Part shown: one piece after another, positions 1 to 8,182 of the stretch
Layout of the letters: every line of letters starts with the position of its first letter
Numbering within the stretch: the stretch's first letter is position 1
Assembly (NCBI RefSeq): GCF_026157105.1
Contig: NZ_JANPVQ010000001.1
Coordinates: 1,977,501-2,041,500 of the forward strand
Origin: Sphingomicrobium marinum
Lineage (GTDB): Bacteria; Pseudomonadota; Alphaproteobacteria; Sphingomonadales; Sphingomonadaceae
Length of the DNA stretch: 64,000 nucleotides
Direction of reading: 5' to 3'
Notes under the pieces: generated by a model
Told to the model about the DNA's origin: nothing
What the model saw: the letters and a program-made list of their open reading frames with translations, nothing else
Databases searched by the model: none
Position numbers and translations under genes: made by a program

Positions 1-1034
1 ATATCGACGAGCTCGGCCACATCGTGAAGCGCGCCTTTCACCTGCACGATATTGAAGACGAAAACCGCCGCCTCGAAAGCGCTGCGGGTGATGACCAGAC
101 CGTGCTCGGCAATATCGTGTCAGCCAGCCCAGAAATGCTCAAGGTCGCGCACACGATCGAACGCGTGGCTTCGGCCGATGTCTCGGTCATGCTGCTTGGC
201 GCCAGCGGTACCGGCAAGGAATTGCTTGCCAAGGCCGTCCACGACCAGAGCCCGCGCAAGGACGGCAACTTCATCGCGATCAACTGCGCCGCCATTCCCG
301 AAAACCTGCTCGAAGCCGAGTTGTTCGGCTACGAACGCGGCGCCTTCACCGGTGCCGTGAAGACGACCGAGGGCAAGATCGAACTGGCGCAGGGCGGAAC
401 GCTCTTCCTCGACGAGGTCGGCGACATACCGCTACCCCTTCAGGTCAAGCTGCTGCGCTTTCTTCAGGAACGCGTCATCGAACGCATCGGCGGACGCAAG
501 CCGATCGACGTCGACACCCGGATCGTCTGCGCGACGCACCGCGACCTCGACGCGATGACCGCCGAGGGAAGCTTCCGCGAAGACCTTTATTACCGCCTGG
601 CCGAAATCGTGGTGCCGATCCCGCCGCTTGCCCAGCGCACGGGCGACGCGGTGCTGCTGGCGCGCTACTTCGTCAGCAAATATGCCAAGGATCTCAATCG
701 CAACCTCAAGGGCCTCGCGCCTGATGCGGTCGACGCGGTTGATGCCTATTCGTGGCCGGGCAACGTCCGCGAACTGGAAAACCGCATCAAGCGCGCGGTG
801 ATCATGGCGGACGGCAAGCACGTGACCGCCGGCGATCTCGACCTGCAGGGCGGCGCCGAGGAAGATAGCGAGACCACCATCAACTTGCGCGCCGCGCGCG
901 AAGTCGCCGATCGCAAGGCGATCCACCAAGCGTTGACGCGAACGGAGAACAATATCTCTGGCGCGGCCAAGCTACTCGGCATTTCGCGGCCGACGCTTTA
1001 CGACCTGATGAAGCAGTACAAGCTCAGCGCCTGA
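1..1034 (+). CDS. prsR: Sigma-54-dependent response regulator, PrsR-type (5' end outside window)
   Basis: The frame is open from base 3 to a TGA at 1034, so the gene enters from the left and its receiver domain lies outside the window. The visible part is the AAA+ activator core: Walker A GASGTGKE (about 198-221), the sigma-54 contact loop GAFTGA (about 339-356), Walker B LFLDEVGD (about 403-426) and an R-finger region, followed by a C-terminal Fis-type helix-turn-helix (SGAAKLLGISRPTLYDLMK). This is an NtrC-family enhancer-binding protein that remodels RNA polymerase-sigma-54. Sequence feel and length fit the PEP-CTERM/EPS-associated regulator PrsR, which pairs with the kinase PrsK and controls exopolysaccharide and protein-sorting loci. 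The family assignment is recognition; the sigma-54 function is shown by the motifs. An in-frame GTG at 24 is internal, not the true start. Confidence 0.85.
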   Translation, partial: IDELGHIVKRAFHLHDIEDENRRLESAAGDDQTVLGNIVSASPEMLKVAHTIERVASADVSVMLLGASGTGKELLAKAVHDQSPRKDGNFIAINCAAIPENLLEAELFGYERGAFTGAVKTTEGKIELAQGGTLFLDEVGDIPLPLQVKLLRFLQERVIERIGGRKPIDVDTRIVCATHRDLDAMTAEGSFREDLYYRLAEIVVPIPPLAQRTGDAVLLARYFVSKYAKDLNRNLKGLAPDAVDAVDAYSWPGNVRELENRIKRAVIMADGKHVTAGDLDLQGGAEEDSETTINLRAAREVADRKAIHQALTRTENNISGAAKLLGISRPTLYDLMKQYKLSA

Positions 1035-1056
1035 GCACTAACCCGGGGGACCAGAA

Positions 1057-1875
1057 GTGATTCTTTGGCAGCGTATCGCGAGCATTACGCTCATCATCAA
1101 CGTGAAGACCGTGTTGGTCTCGATCCTCGCGGTCGCGGCGACATGGGCGAGCCTTCGCCTCAATCTGGTCGCCGATTATCCGCTCACGATCATTTCTACC
1201 GCGGTGATCTTCCCGATCGTGTTCTCGATCGGTCATGCCTACAAGCGCCGCGAGGCCGCGCTCGACGACTACGGCGTGATCAAGGCGCATGGCCGCGCCC
1301 TCTATTTCGCCGCGCGCGACTGGCTCGAGGGTAGCAATCCGGCGCTGCTTGCGCGGATCGAAACCAATATGGGCGACCTGCTCGATGCGTGCCGCGACAT
1401 GTTTAAGGGCGATCGCAAGAACGTGCGCGAGAACGAGAAGCGCGTGTACGCCGCTTTCTCCGACCTTTCACGTTATGTCCGCGAATTGCGCCAGGCCGGC
1501 CTTGCCTCGGGCGAATGTTCGCGTTGCAACCAGTATGTGTCGAAAATGATCGTCGCTTTCGAAAGCGTGAAGCATATCTACCAGTATCGCACGCCGCGCA
1601 CGCTGCGCGTCTTCAGCGACATCTTCATCATCATCCTGCCGCTGATCTACGGCCCCTATTTCGCACACGAGGCGCGCGAATATGGCGCGCCGCTGCTCAC
1701 CTACGTGATGCCCGTATTGTTCGCGATCATCCTGACCGGCCTCGACAACATCCAGACGCATCTGGAGGACCCGTTCGACCAGATCGGACCCGCCGATGTC
1801 GCCATCAATGCCGAGAAATTCGTCGAACTGCTCGATTGCGGCGAGGATGGCGATTCAAGCTGCGCTGCGGCCTAG
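1057..1875 (+). CDS. Bestrophin-like inner-membrane protein
   Basis: A 272-residue protein with a GTG start preceded by a GGGGGA ribosome site. Hydrophobic segments at about residues 18-36, 43-62, 187-205 and 213-232 flank a long soluble, helical middle rich in charged residues. Near the C-terminus the motif HLEDPFDQIGPADVAIN resembles the conserved IEDPFG.D.NDLPLD element of bestrophin/UPF0187 anion channels, and the two-plus-two membrane layout also fits. The match is by motif only, so the channel role is inference. It lies 22 bases behind the prsR-like gene on the same strand. It overlaps the convergent MgtC-like gene by 4 bases. Confidence 0.6.
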   Translation: MILWQRIASITLIINVKTVLVSILAVAATWASLRLNLVADYPLTIISTAVIFPIVFSIGHAYKRREAALDDYGVIKAHGRALYFAARDWLEGSNPALLARIETNMGDLLDACRDMFKGDRKNVRENEKRVYAAFSDLSRYVRELRQAGLASGECSRCNQYVSKMIVAFESVKHIYQYRTPRTLRVFSDIFIIILPLIYGPYFAHEAREYGAPLLTYVMPVLFAIILTGLDNIQTHLEDPFDQIGPADVAINAEKFVELLDCGEDGDSSCAAA

Positions 1876-2369
1876 TCGACCCGATCTTCGCTTCTGTCAT
1901 GGTCGTTGCCGTGGCCCGCGTCCCATTTGTCCGTTAGTGGCCCGCTGGCGACCAGCAAGACCAGGACGATGAGCGTGACCATGGCGGCAAGCCAGATTTC
2001 TCCCATGCCGCACGCCAGTCCGATCGCGCCGGCGACCCAGATCGAGGCCGCCGAACCCGCGCCTTGCACATAGTTTCCCTGGCGGAACATCGCGCCGGCT
2101 CCAAGGAAGCCGATGCCGGTAATGACGCCTTCGATGACGCGCGTCGGATCGATTTGCGATTGCGGGCTTGAGGCCGAATGCAAGAGCTCGATCGATGCCA
2201 TCAACAGGCCGCATGCACCGACACTGATGATGACGAACGGACGAAAATCGATCGGCTTGTTACGGATGAAGCGCTCCAGCCCAATAAGGAGCGGAAGGAA
2301 TGTGGCGGCGCCGAGACGGATCAGCACCTCGGTCCACGTCATCGCATCGGGATGCAACATGTCTGACAT
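1872..2369 (-). CDS. MgtC/SapB family membrane protein
   Basis: This 165-residue protein has four to five hydrophobic segments. The N-terminal half carries the MgtC/SapB pattern: RLGAATFLPLLIGLERFIRNK, then FVIISVGACGLLMAS and GVITGIGFLGAGAMFRQGN. Short forms without the soluble C-terminal ACT-like domain are common. MgtC proteins act in the inner membrane and are linked to survival at low Mg2+ and to control of the F1Fo ATPase; the exact role of the short form is unknown. The tail is charged and histidine/aspartate-rich (KWDAGHGNDHDRSED). The ATG start at 2369 has only a weak ribosome site. Confidence 0.85.
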   Translation of the reverse strand: MSDMLHPDAMTWTEVLIRLGAATFLPLLIGLERFIRNKPIDFRPFVIISVGACGLLMASIELLHSASSPQSQIDPTRVIEGVITGIGFLGAGAMFRQGNYVQGAGSAASIWVAGAIGLACGMGEIWLAAMVTLIVLVLLVASGPLTDKWDAGHGNDHDRSEDRVD

Positions 2370-2399
2370 GCCGCATCAACACCTCTATCGCGCGATGGT

Positions 2400-2675
2400 T
2401 CAAGCGTCCGCGGCGCGCGCGGCTTCCAACTGTTTTTCAAGCTCGGTGAAATTGGCCTCCATCGCAGCGCGCGTGCGTTCCATGTGCTCGCGCGCCTGAC
2501 GGGCGGCATCCTCGACCTCCTCGACCGTATGTTCGCCGGGATGGGCACGCAGCCTTGCGAGTTCCTCGTCGAGTTCTTCGGCGGCTTCGCTGAAATCTTT
2601 CTTGAGTTCGCTGCGGGCCTTCTCGATCTCGGCCTTGGCATTTTCGTATTCGTCTTGGGTCACGACTCTCTCCAT
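2400..2675 (-). CDS. Small coiled-coil protein of unknown function
   Basis: A 91-residue, strongly charged protein that is almost all helix. Heptad-like Glu/Lys/Ala stretches (for example KAEIEKARSELKKDF and HMERTRAAMEANFTELEKQ) predict a soluble coiled coil. It has no signal peptide, membrane segment or cysteine. It lies 40 bases downstream of the uup-like gene on the same strand and could be co-transcribed with it. I do not recognise a family. Acidic/basic alternating codon use matches neighbours, so it is probably a real gene. Confidence 0.6.
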   Translation of the reverse strand: MERVVTQDEYENAKAEIEKARSELKKDFSEAAEELDEELARLRAHPGEHTVEEVEDAARQAREHMERTRAAMEANFTELEKQLEAARAADA

Positions 2676-2715
2676 GCTGTATTAAGGTAATAACACAGCA
2701 AACCACCAGAGTCGA

Positions 2716-4497
2716 TCAGGCGAGACTTTCGGCCATTTCCGCGACTTCAAGCCAGCGTTCTTCGGCGGCATCCTTTTGCGCCCGCTTGTCTTCGATCGCT
2801 CTCGTCAGCGCGGCAAACCTGTCCGGATCCTTGGTGAAGAGATCGGGATCGGACATTGCAGCCTCGGCGTCGGCGATTTCGCGCTCCAGCTGCTCGATTT
2901 GGGCAGGCAGCCGGTCGAAATCGCGCTGATCCTTATAGCTGAGCTTTGTTGGGGCAGTGGTCGGTGCCGCTGCCTTTTCAGCCTCGGGTTTGTCCTTTTT
3001 CGCGGTGCGCTTGCGATCCTTGCGGCGCTTGGCCCAATCCTCATAGCCCCCCGCGACGATATCGACCTTGCCCGACCCGTCGAGCCCCAGCGTCACCGTC
3101 ACCGTGCGATCGAGAAAGTCGCGATCGTGGCTGACCAGCAGCACGGTGCCTTCATAGTCCGAGATCACTTCCTGGAGGAGGTCGAGCGTCTCCATGTCGA
3201 GGTCATTGGTCGGCTCGTCGAGCACCAGCAGGTTGCTTTCGCGCGCAAATTCGCGCGCTAGCAGGATGCGATGCTTTTCGCCGCCCGACAGCGTGCCGAT
3301 CAATGCATCCGACAGGCTCGGGTCGAACAGGAATTCCTTGAGATAGCCCTTGATGTGCTTCTTGTTACCGCGCACCTCGATCCACTCGCCGCCCTCGGCT
3401 AGCACATCGCGCACCTTTTTCTTCGGGTCCATCAGCTTGCGCTGCTGATCGATGATGATGCCCGACAGCGTCTTGGCGCGCGTGATCTTGCCCTCGTCGG
3501 GTTCGATCTCGCTGGTCAGCAGCTTCAGCAGCGTCGTCTTTCCCGCCCCGTTCGCACCGACAATGCCGATACGATCGCCGCGCTGGATACGCAGCGTGAA
3601 GTCATCGATAATCGTGCGCCCGTCATAGGATTTGCCGACCTCCTGCGCGTCGATCACCGTCTTGGTCTTCACGTCATCCTTGGCAAGGCCGAGCGCAGCC
3701 TTGCCCTGCATCCCGATCATCGCGGCACGCTGGGCGCGCAGTTCTTCGAGCTTGCGTAGCCGCCCCTGGTTGCGCTTGCGCCGCGCGGTCACGCCCTTGA
3801 CCAGCCACTCGGTCTCCTGCCGCAGCTTCTCGTCGAGCCGCGCCATCTCGCGCCGGTCCTGCTCGAGCACTTCTTCGGTCCACGCCTCGAACCCGCCATA
3901 GCCGACTTCGGCGCGGCGCAGCGTCTTGCGGTCGAGCCACAAGCAGGAATTGGTCAGCCGCGTGAGAAAGGTCCGGTCGTGGCTGATGACGATGAAAGCA
4001 CCCGAATAGCGCGACAGCCAGTCTTCGAGCCAGTCGATCGCCCCAAGATCGAGATGGTTGGTCGGCTCGTCGAGCAGCAGCAGGTCGGGTTCGCTCGCCA
4101 GCGCGCGCGATAGGGCCGCACGCCGCCGCTCACCCCCGCTCGCGGTTCTAGCGTCGGTCGACAGGTCGATGCCCATCTGGTCGGCGATCGCCTCGATCGC
4201 GTGCTGCGGCGGGGCTTTCTCACCGCTCACGGCCCAATCGAGCAAGGTCGCATGGCCCTTCATGTCGGGGTCCTGCTCAAGCCAGACGATGTTGACGCCG
4301 GGCATCACGGTCCGGCTGCCGCCGTCGAGTTCGAGGTCCCCCATCAGCGTGCGGAACAGCGTCGTCTTGCCCGCACCGTTGCGCCCGATCAGCGCCAACC
4401 GGTCTTTGGGGCCGACATGGAGCGTCAGCCCGTCGAACAGCATGCCATCGCCGTGGTGCAGCTTGACGTCTTCTAGCGAGAGGATTGGAGGAGCCAT
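2716..4497 (-). CDS. uup: ABC-F ATPase, Uup type
   Basis: A 593-residue protein with two ATP-binding cassettes and no membrane segments. The first has Walker A GRNGAGKTT and signature ASGGERRR; the second has Walker A GANGAGKTT and signature LSGGEKHRILLAREF followed by LDEPTNDLD. Between them lies the ABC-F linker rich in Arg/Lys (ARRKRNQGRLRKLEELRAQR). The C-terminal 70-90 residues form the coiled coil typical of Uup (QLEREIADAEAAMSD). ABC-F proteins bind the ribosomal E site or nucleic acid. Uup affects ribosome function and precise excision of transposons. The length and C-terminal coiled coil favour Uup over EttA. It is divergent from the PepSY gene across a 145-base gap. Confidence 0.9.
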   Translation of the reverse strand: MAPPILSLEDVKLHHGDGMLFDGLTLHVGPKDRLALIGRNGAGKTTLFRTLMGDLELDGGSRTVMPGVNIVWLEQDPDMKGHATLLDWAVSGEKAPPQHAIEAIADQMGIDLSTDARTASGGERRRAALSRALASEPDLLLLDEPTNHLDLGAIDWLEDWLSRYSGAFIVISHDRTFLTRLTNSCLWLDRKTLRRAEVGYGGFEAWTEEVLEQDRREMARLDEKLRQETEWLVKGVTARRKRNQGRLRKLEELRAQRAAMIGMQGKAALGLAKDDVKTKTVIDAQEVGKSYDGRTIIDDFTLRIQRGDRIGIVGANGAGKTTLLKLLTSEIEPDEGKITRAKTLSGIIIDQQRKLMDPKKKVRDVLAEGGEWIEVRGNKKHIKGYLKEFLFDPSLSDALIGTLSGGEKHRILLAREFARESNLLVLDEPTNDLDMETLDLLQEVISDYEGTVLLVSHDRDFLDRTVTVTLGLDGSGKVDIVAGGYEDWAKRRKDRKRTAKKDKPEAEKAAAPTTAPTKLSYKDQRDFDRLPAQIEQLEREIADAEAAMSDPDLFTKDPDRFAALTRAIEDKRAQKDAAEERWLEVAEMAESLA

Positions 4498-4642
4498 AGC
4501 GAGGCGCCCTACTGCGCCCCGCCCCGCCGTTCAAGCAGCGTTGCTCCAGAGACACGCTGTTCCTGAACCGTGCGCAACTTGGGCATTCACGACTTGTTCA
4601 ATGCTCCCCCTGTAGTCCAGACACCAGATTCGGAGCACATCA

Positions 4643-4942
4643 ATGCGTATCAGTATTGCCCTTACCGCCCTCGTAGGCGCCTTTGCATTTGCCACGCCGG
4701 CAAGTGCCCAAAGCTTTGCGCCCCAGGAAGCCGATCGTGCGTTCGAAGCGCGCGAACAGGGCAAGTCGCTGTCGCTCCCCGAAGTAGAACGCCGCGTGGT
4801 GCCCCGCATGCGCGGCTACGATTATCTTGGCCCCGAAAAGCGCGGCGACAATTACCGCCTCAAGTTCAAGAAAGAGGGCCGCATCGTGTGGGTCGATGTC
4901 GAAGCCCGTTCGGGCCGCATCATCGGCCGTCACGGCTTCTAG
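4643..4942 (+). CDS. Small exported PepSY-like protein (FeuN-like context)
   Basis: A 99-residue protein with a clear signal peptide (MRISIALTALVGAFAFATPASA, cleavage after ASA, then QS) and a short PepSY-like C-terminal half (NYRLKFKKEGRIVWVDVEA then SGRIIG). The ATG has the ribosome site GGAG 8 bases upstream. It sits 106 bases in front of an OmpR/PhoP-class response regulator and its kinase. In Sinorhizobium the small periplasmic protein FeuN, encoded beside feuP-feuQ, restrains the FeuQ sensor. By that analogy this protein may be a periplasmic modulator of the downstream kinase. The PepSY identity is moderate; the regulatory role is inference from position. Confidence 0.75.
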   Translation: MRISIALTALVGAFAFATPASAQSFAPQEADRAFEAREQGKSLSLPEVERRVVPRMRGYDYLGPEKRGDNYRLKFKKEGRIVWVDVEARSGRIIGRHGF

Positions 4943-5048
4943 CGCTTTTTACCCGTTTGCGCCGGGCCTTCATCCCGTTAAGCTTCCGCAACTTTGTCGC
5001 CCATTCCGGTGTTGGAGGGGCGAATAACGAATTTTCGGAGGGCAATAC

Positions 5049-5729
5049 ATGCGCATCCTGATCGTCGAAGACGAACCCAATCTCGGGCGGCAACTCCGCT
5101 CCACGCTGGAAGGCGCGGGCTATGCCGTCGATCTCGCCACCGATGGCGAAGACGGCCATTTTCTGGGCGCGCACGAGGCCTATGACGCGATCGTGCTCGA
5201 TCTCGGCCTTCCCGAGATGGACGGGCTCACCGTGCTCAACAAGTGGCGTAAGGAAGGCAAGGACATGCCGGTCCTGGTGCTGACCGCGCGCGACAGCTGG
5301 TCGGACAAGGTCGCAGGCCTCGATGCCGGTGCCGATGATTATCTCGCCAAGCCGTTCCAGACAGAGGAACTGATTGCCCGCCTGCGCGCGCTCATCCGAC
5401 GCAGCGCCGGTCATGCCAGCTCGGTGCTCGAAGCCGGCGATATTCGCCTCGACACACGCTCGGGAAAGGTGTCGAAGGGCGGCGAGCCGGTGAAGCTCAC
5501 CGCGCAGGAATACAAGCTGCTTTCGTACCTGATGCACCACAAGGGCAAGGTGGTCAGCCGTACCGAACTGATCGAGCACATCTACGACCAGGATTTCGAC
5601 CGCGATTCGAACACGATCGAAGTGTTCGTGACACGCATCCGCAAGAAATTGGGTGCAGAAACGATCACGACCATACGCGGCCTCGGCTACAGTCTCGAGG
5701 ATCCGGAGGATCGTGACGACAACGCCTGA
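5049..5729 (+). CDS. OmpR/PhoP-family response regulator (FeuP/PhoP-like)
   Basis: A 226-residue two-domain regulator. The receiver domain (1-115) has the acidic pocket VEDE, phospho-acceptor Asp51 (IVLDLGLPEMDG), Thr79 and Lys101 (YLAKPF). The winged-helix DNA-binding domain (about 125-220) has the OmpR pattern LTAQEYKLLSYLMHHKGKVVS and IEVFVTRIRKKLG with TIRGLGYSLE. The start has a strong ribosome site (GGAGGGCAATAC-ATG). Its 3' end overlaps the kinase gene by 17 bases, which shows a two-component pair. PhoP/FeuP members respond to envelope or cation/osmotic cues. The target genes are not visible here. Confidence 0.92.
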   Translation: MRILIVEDEPNLGRQLRSTLEGAGYAVDLATDGEDGHFLGAHEAYDAIVLDLGLPEMDGLTVLNKWRKEGKDMPVLVLTARDSWSDKVAGLDAGADDYLAKPFQTEELIARLRALIRRSAGHASSVLEAGDIRLDTRSGKVSKGGEPVKLTAQEYKLLSYLMHHKGKVVSRTELIEHIYDQDFDRDSNTIEVFVTRIRKKLGAETITTIRGLGYSLEDPEDRDDNA

Positions 5730-7089
5730 ACCTATTGTCGGCGGGCCGCGCGAAAGCGTGACCCGCCGCATGATCGGCATTGCCGCCTTATGGATCGTCG
5801 TTCTGCTGCTCGCAGGCGGCTTTGCGCTCGACCGCATCCTGACCCGCACCGTCGTCGACAATTTCGACGACCAGCTGGAATATAACCTCAATGCCATGCT
5901 GATCGCGGCCGAGATCGGGCCCGACGGCGAAGTCTATCTTAATCGCGCGCTCGCCGATCAGCGCTTTTTCGAAGCCTATTCGGGGCTCTATTACCAGATT
6001 TCCGGCCCCGGCTTCGAAGCCTTCCCCTCGCGGTCGCTCTGGGATCGGCGGCTCGACCCCAGCATCCAGCATAACGACGAAGATATCCACGTCCGCAACT
6101 CGTACGAGTTCGATGGCGAACCGCTGCGCATCGTCGAGACCGACGCCTATATCCCCGAGAGCGATGTCCGCTGGCGCTTCCAGGTCGCGCAAAGCCGTGA
6201 AGAACTGGATTCACAAATCCGGGACTTGCGCACGACGCTTATCCAGTCCTTTGCGGCGCTGGGCCTCGGCCTAATCCTGATGGCCGCCCTGCAGACACTG
6301 TACGGCCTTTGGCCCTTGCGCCGCGTGGCCAAGGAAGTTGCCGCCATCCGCACCGGCCAGCGCCAGCGGATCGATCCCGATTTCCCGCGCGAAATCATGC
6401 CGCTGACCGAAGAGATCAATGAACTGCTAGAGCATAATGAAAAGCGCGCCGAGGAAGCGCGTCGTCATGCGGGCAACCTTGCCCATGCGCTCAAGACGCC
6501 GCTGACCGTCATCACCAACGCAGCCACAGCGAAGGACGCCAACCTCGACGAAATCGTGCGCCGCGAAGCGACCGTGATGCGCCGCCAGGTCGATCACCAT
6601 CTTGCCCGCGCCCGCGCTATCGGGCGCCGGTCCTCCGCGCAGGCGCGCGCCAATGTCGCCGCCAGTCTCGATACGATCGAACGCGCCGTTGCGCGGCTTT
6701 ATGAAGGCACCACGATCGACATTACCGGCGACCGCGAGGCCTGTGTCCGCGTCGAGCGGCAGGATCTCGATGAAATGCTCGGAAATCTTATCGAGAACGC
6801 CGCCAAATATGGCGGCGGCCGCGTGTTCGTGGAGATCGTGAAGTCCGCACCGATGATCGACATCATTATCGAAGATGACGGGCCCGGCATCCCTGCGGAA
6901 AGGGTCGACGAACTGTTCAAACGCGGCGCGAGGCTCGATGATACCGGCAAGCCCGGCACCGGCCTTGGCCTCGCCATCGTCCGCGACGTCGCGGAGATTT
7001 ACGATGGCTCCATCACGCTTGCCAGCAGCGAGGATTTAGGCGGGCTCATGGCAACCCTTTCTCTTCCCGCGGCACCCGAAGCGGGCTAG
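5713..7089 (+). CDS. Membrane sensor histidine kinase (FeuQ/PhoQ-like)
   Basis: A 458-residue kinase. I start it at GTG 5713 because GGAGGA lies just upstream and it overlaps the regulator gene in the usual way; an in-frame start at 5653 would put 20 unrelated residues in front. There are two membrane helices (about 20-40 and 173-195) around a periplasmic sensor of about 130 residues. A HAMP-like linker follows, then the H-box NLAHALKTPLTVI with His258, the N-box NLIENAAKYG, and the G-boxes EDDGPGIP and GTGLGLAIV. The H-box with ALKTPL resembles PhoQ-type kinases. It should phosphorylate the adjacent regulator at Asp51. The upstream PepSY protein may act on the sensor domain. Confidence 0.92.
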   Translation: MTTTPEPIVGGPRESVTRRMIGIAALWIVVLLLAGGFALDRILTRTVVDNFDDQLEYNLNAMLIAAEIGPDGEVYLNRALADQRFFEAYSGLYYQISGPGFEAFPSRSLWDRRLDPSIQHNDEDIHVRNSYEFDGEPLRIVETDAYIPESDVRWRFQVAQSREELDSQIRDLRTTLIQSFAALGLGLILMAALQTLYGLWPLRRVAKEVAAIRTGQRQRIDPDFPREIMPLTEEINELLEHNEKRAEEARRHAGNLAHALKTPLTVITNAATAKDANLDEIVRREATVMRRQVDHHLARARAIGRRSSAQARANVAASLDTIERAVARLYEGTTIDITGDREACVRVERQDLDEMLGNLIENAAKYGGGRVFVEIVKSAPMIDIIIEDDGPGIPAERVDELFKRGARLDDTGKPGTGLGLAIVRDVAEIYDGSITLASSEDLGGLMATLSLPAAPEAG

Positions 7090-7099
7090 AGAGCCGGCC

Positions 7100-8107
7100 A
7101 TGAACGTGACCCCGATCCGCGATTCCGCCGAGCCTTCGCTGCAGCCCATGCTGGCGCTGACGGCAGACGACATGCACGCCGTCAACAGCGTCATTCTCGA
7201 GCGCATGCAGTCGAAGGTGGCGATGATTCCCGAACTGGCCGGTCACCTGATCGCGGGCGGCGGCAAGCGGCTGCGCCCCATGTTGACGGTCGCGAGCGCG
7301 CGGCTGCTCGATTATCCCGGCACGCGCCACCACAAGCTCGCCGCCGCAGTCGAATTCATCCATACCGCCACCCTGCTGCACGACGATGTCGTCGATGGCA
7401 GCGAGATGCGCCGCGGCAAGCGCGCCGCCAACCTGATTTGGGGTAATCCCGCGACCGTGCTGGTCGGCGATTTCCTGTTTTCCCGCGCTTTTGAGCTGAT
7501 GGTCGAGGACGGCAGCCTCAAGGTGCTCAAGATCCTCAGCCATGCCAGCGCGGTCATCGCCGAAGGCGAAGTGGACCAGCTGACCGCACAGCGCCGGATC
7601 GAGACCAGCGAAGAGGAATATCTGACCATCATCGGCGCCAAAACGGCTGCGCTCTTCGCCGCCGCCTGCCGCGTTGCCCCCGTCATCGCCGAAGCCAGCG
7701 AGGAGCAGGAAATGGCGCTCGAAGCCTATGGCCGCAATCTGGGCGTCGCCTTTCAGCTTGTCGACGACGCGATCGATTACACGTCCGACGAAGCGACGAT
7801 GGGCAAGGCCCTCGGCGATGATTTTCGCGATGGCAAGATGACCCTTCCGGTCATCCTCGCCCACGCTCGAGGCTCGGACGAGGACAAGGCCTTCTGGCGG
7901 GCGGCGATGCAGGGCGAACGCAGCAGCGATGCCGATCTCGCCCATGCAGTCGCGCTGATGCGCCGAACCGATGCGCTGAACGACACCGCGGAGGCGGCGC
8001 GCGCTTATGCCCGCCGCGCCATCGACGCGCTCAGCATTTTCCCCGACACCAGTGCGCGAAAAGCGATGGCCGAAGCCGCGCAATTCGCCGTGGCCCGCGC
8101 CTATTAA
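7100..8107 (+). CDS. ispB: Long-chain polyprenyl diphosphate synthase
   Basis: A 335-residue trans-prenyltransferase. The first aspartate-rich motif is DDVVD at residues 95-99 (LLHDDVVDGSEMRRG) and the second is DDAID at 222-226. The GGGKRLRP signature near residue 53 and KTAALFAAACR are also typical. It condenses isopentenyl diphosphate onto allylic substrates to make the C40-C50 side chain of ubiquinone; sphingomonads use Q-10, so decaprenyl is likely, but chain length cannot be read with certainty. It starts 10 bases after the kinase stop. The same isoprenoid pool feeds the carotenoid genes at 14-18 kb. Confidence 0.92.
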   Translation: MNVTPIRDSAEPSLQPMLALTADDMHAVNSVILERMQSKVAMIPELAGHLIAGGGKRLRPMLTVASARLLDYPGTRHHKLAAAVEFIHTATLLHDDVVDGSEMRRGKRAANLIWGNPATVLVGDFLFSRAFELMVEDGSLKVLKILSHASAVIAEGEVDQLTAQRRIETSEEEYLTIIGAKTAALFAAACRVAPVIAEASEEQEMALEAYGRNLGVAFQLVDDAIDYTSDEATMGKALGDDFRDGKMTLPVILAHARGSDEDKAFWRAAMQGERSSDADLAHAVALMRRTDALNDTAEAARAYARRAIDALSIFPDTSARKAMAEAAQFAVARAY

Positions 8108-8182
8108 CCGTGTCGAGCCCCATTTCGGGGCATTGATGGCGCTTGGGTGGCGGCGCGGGGACAATGCTTTTATTCAGCGCGG

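Noticed and set aside
8117-8131. GCCCC-ATTTC-GGGGC hairpin after the prenyl synthase gene
   Set aside because: Stem of only five pairs without a T-run; not enough to call a terminator.
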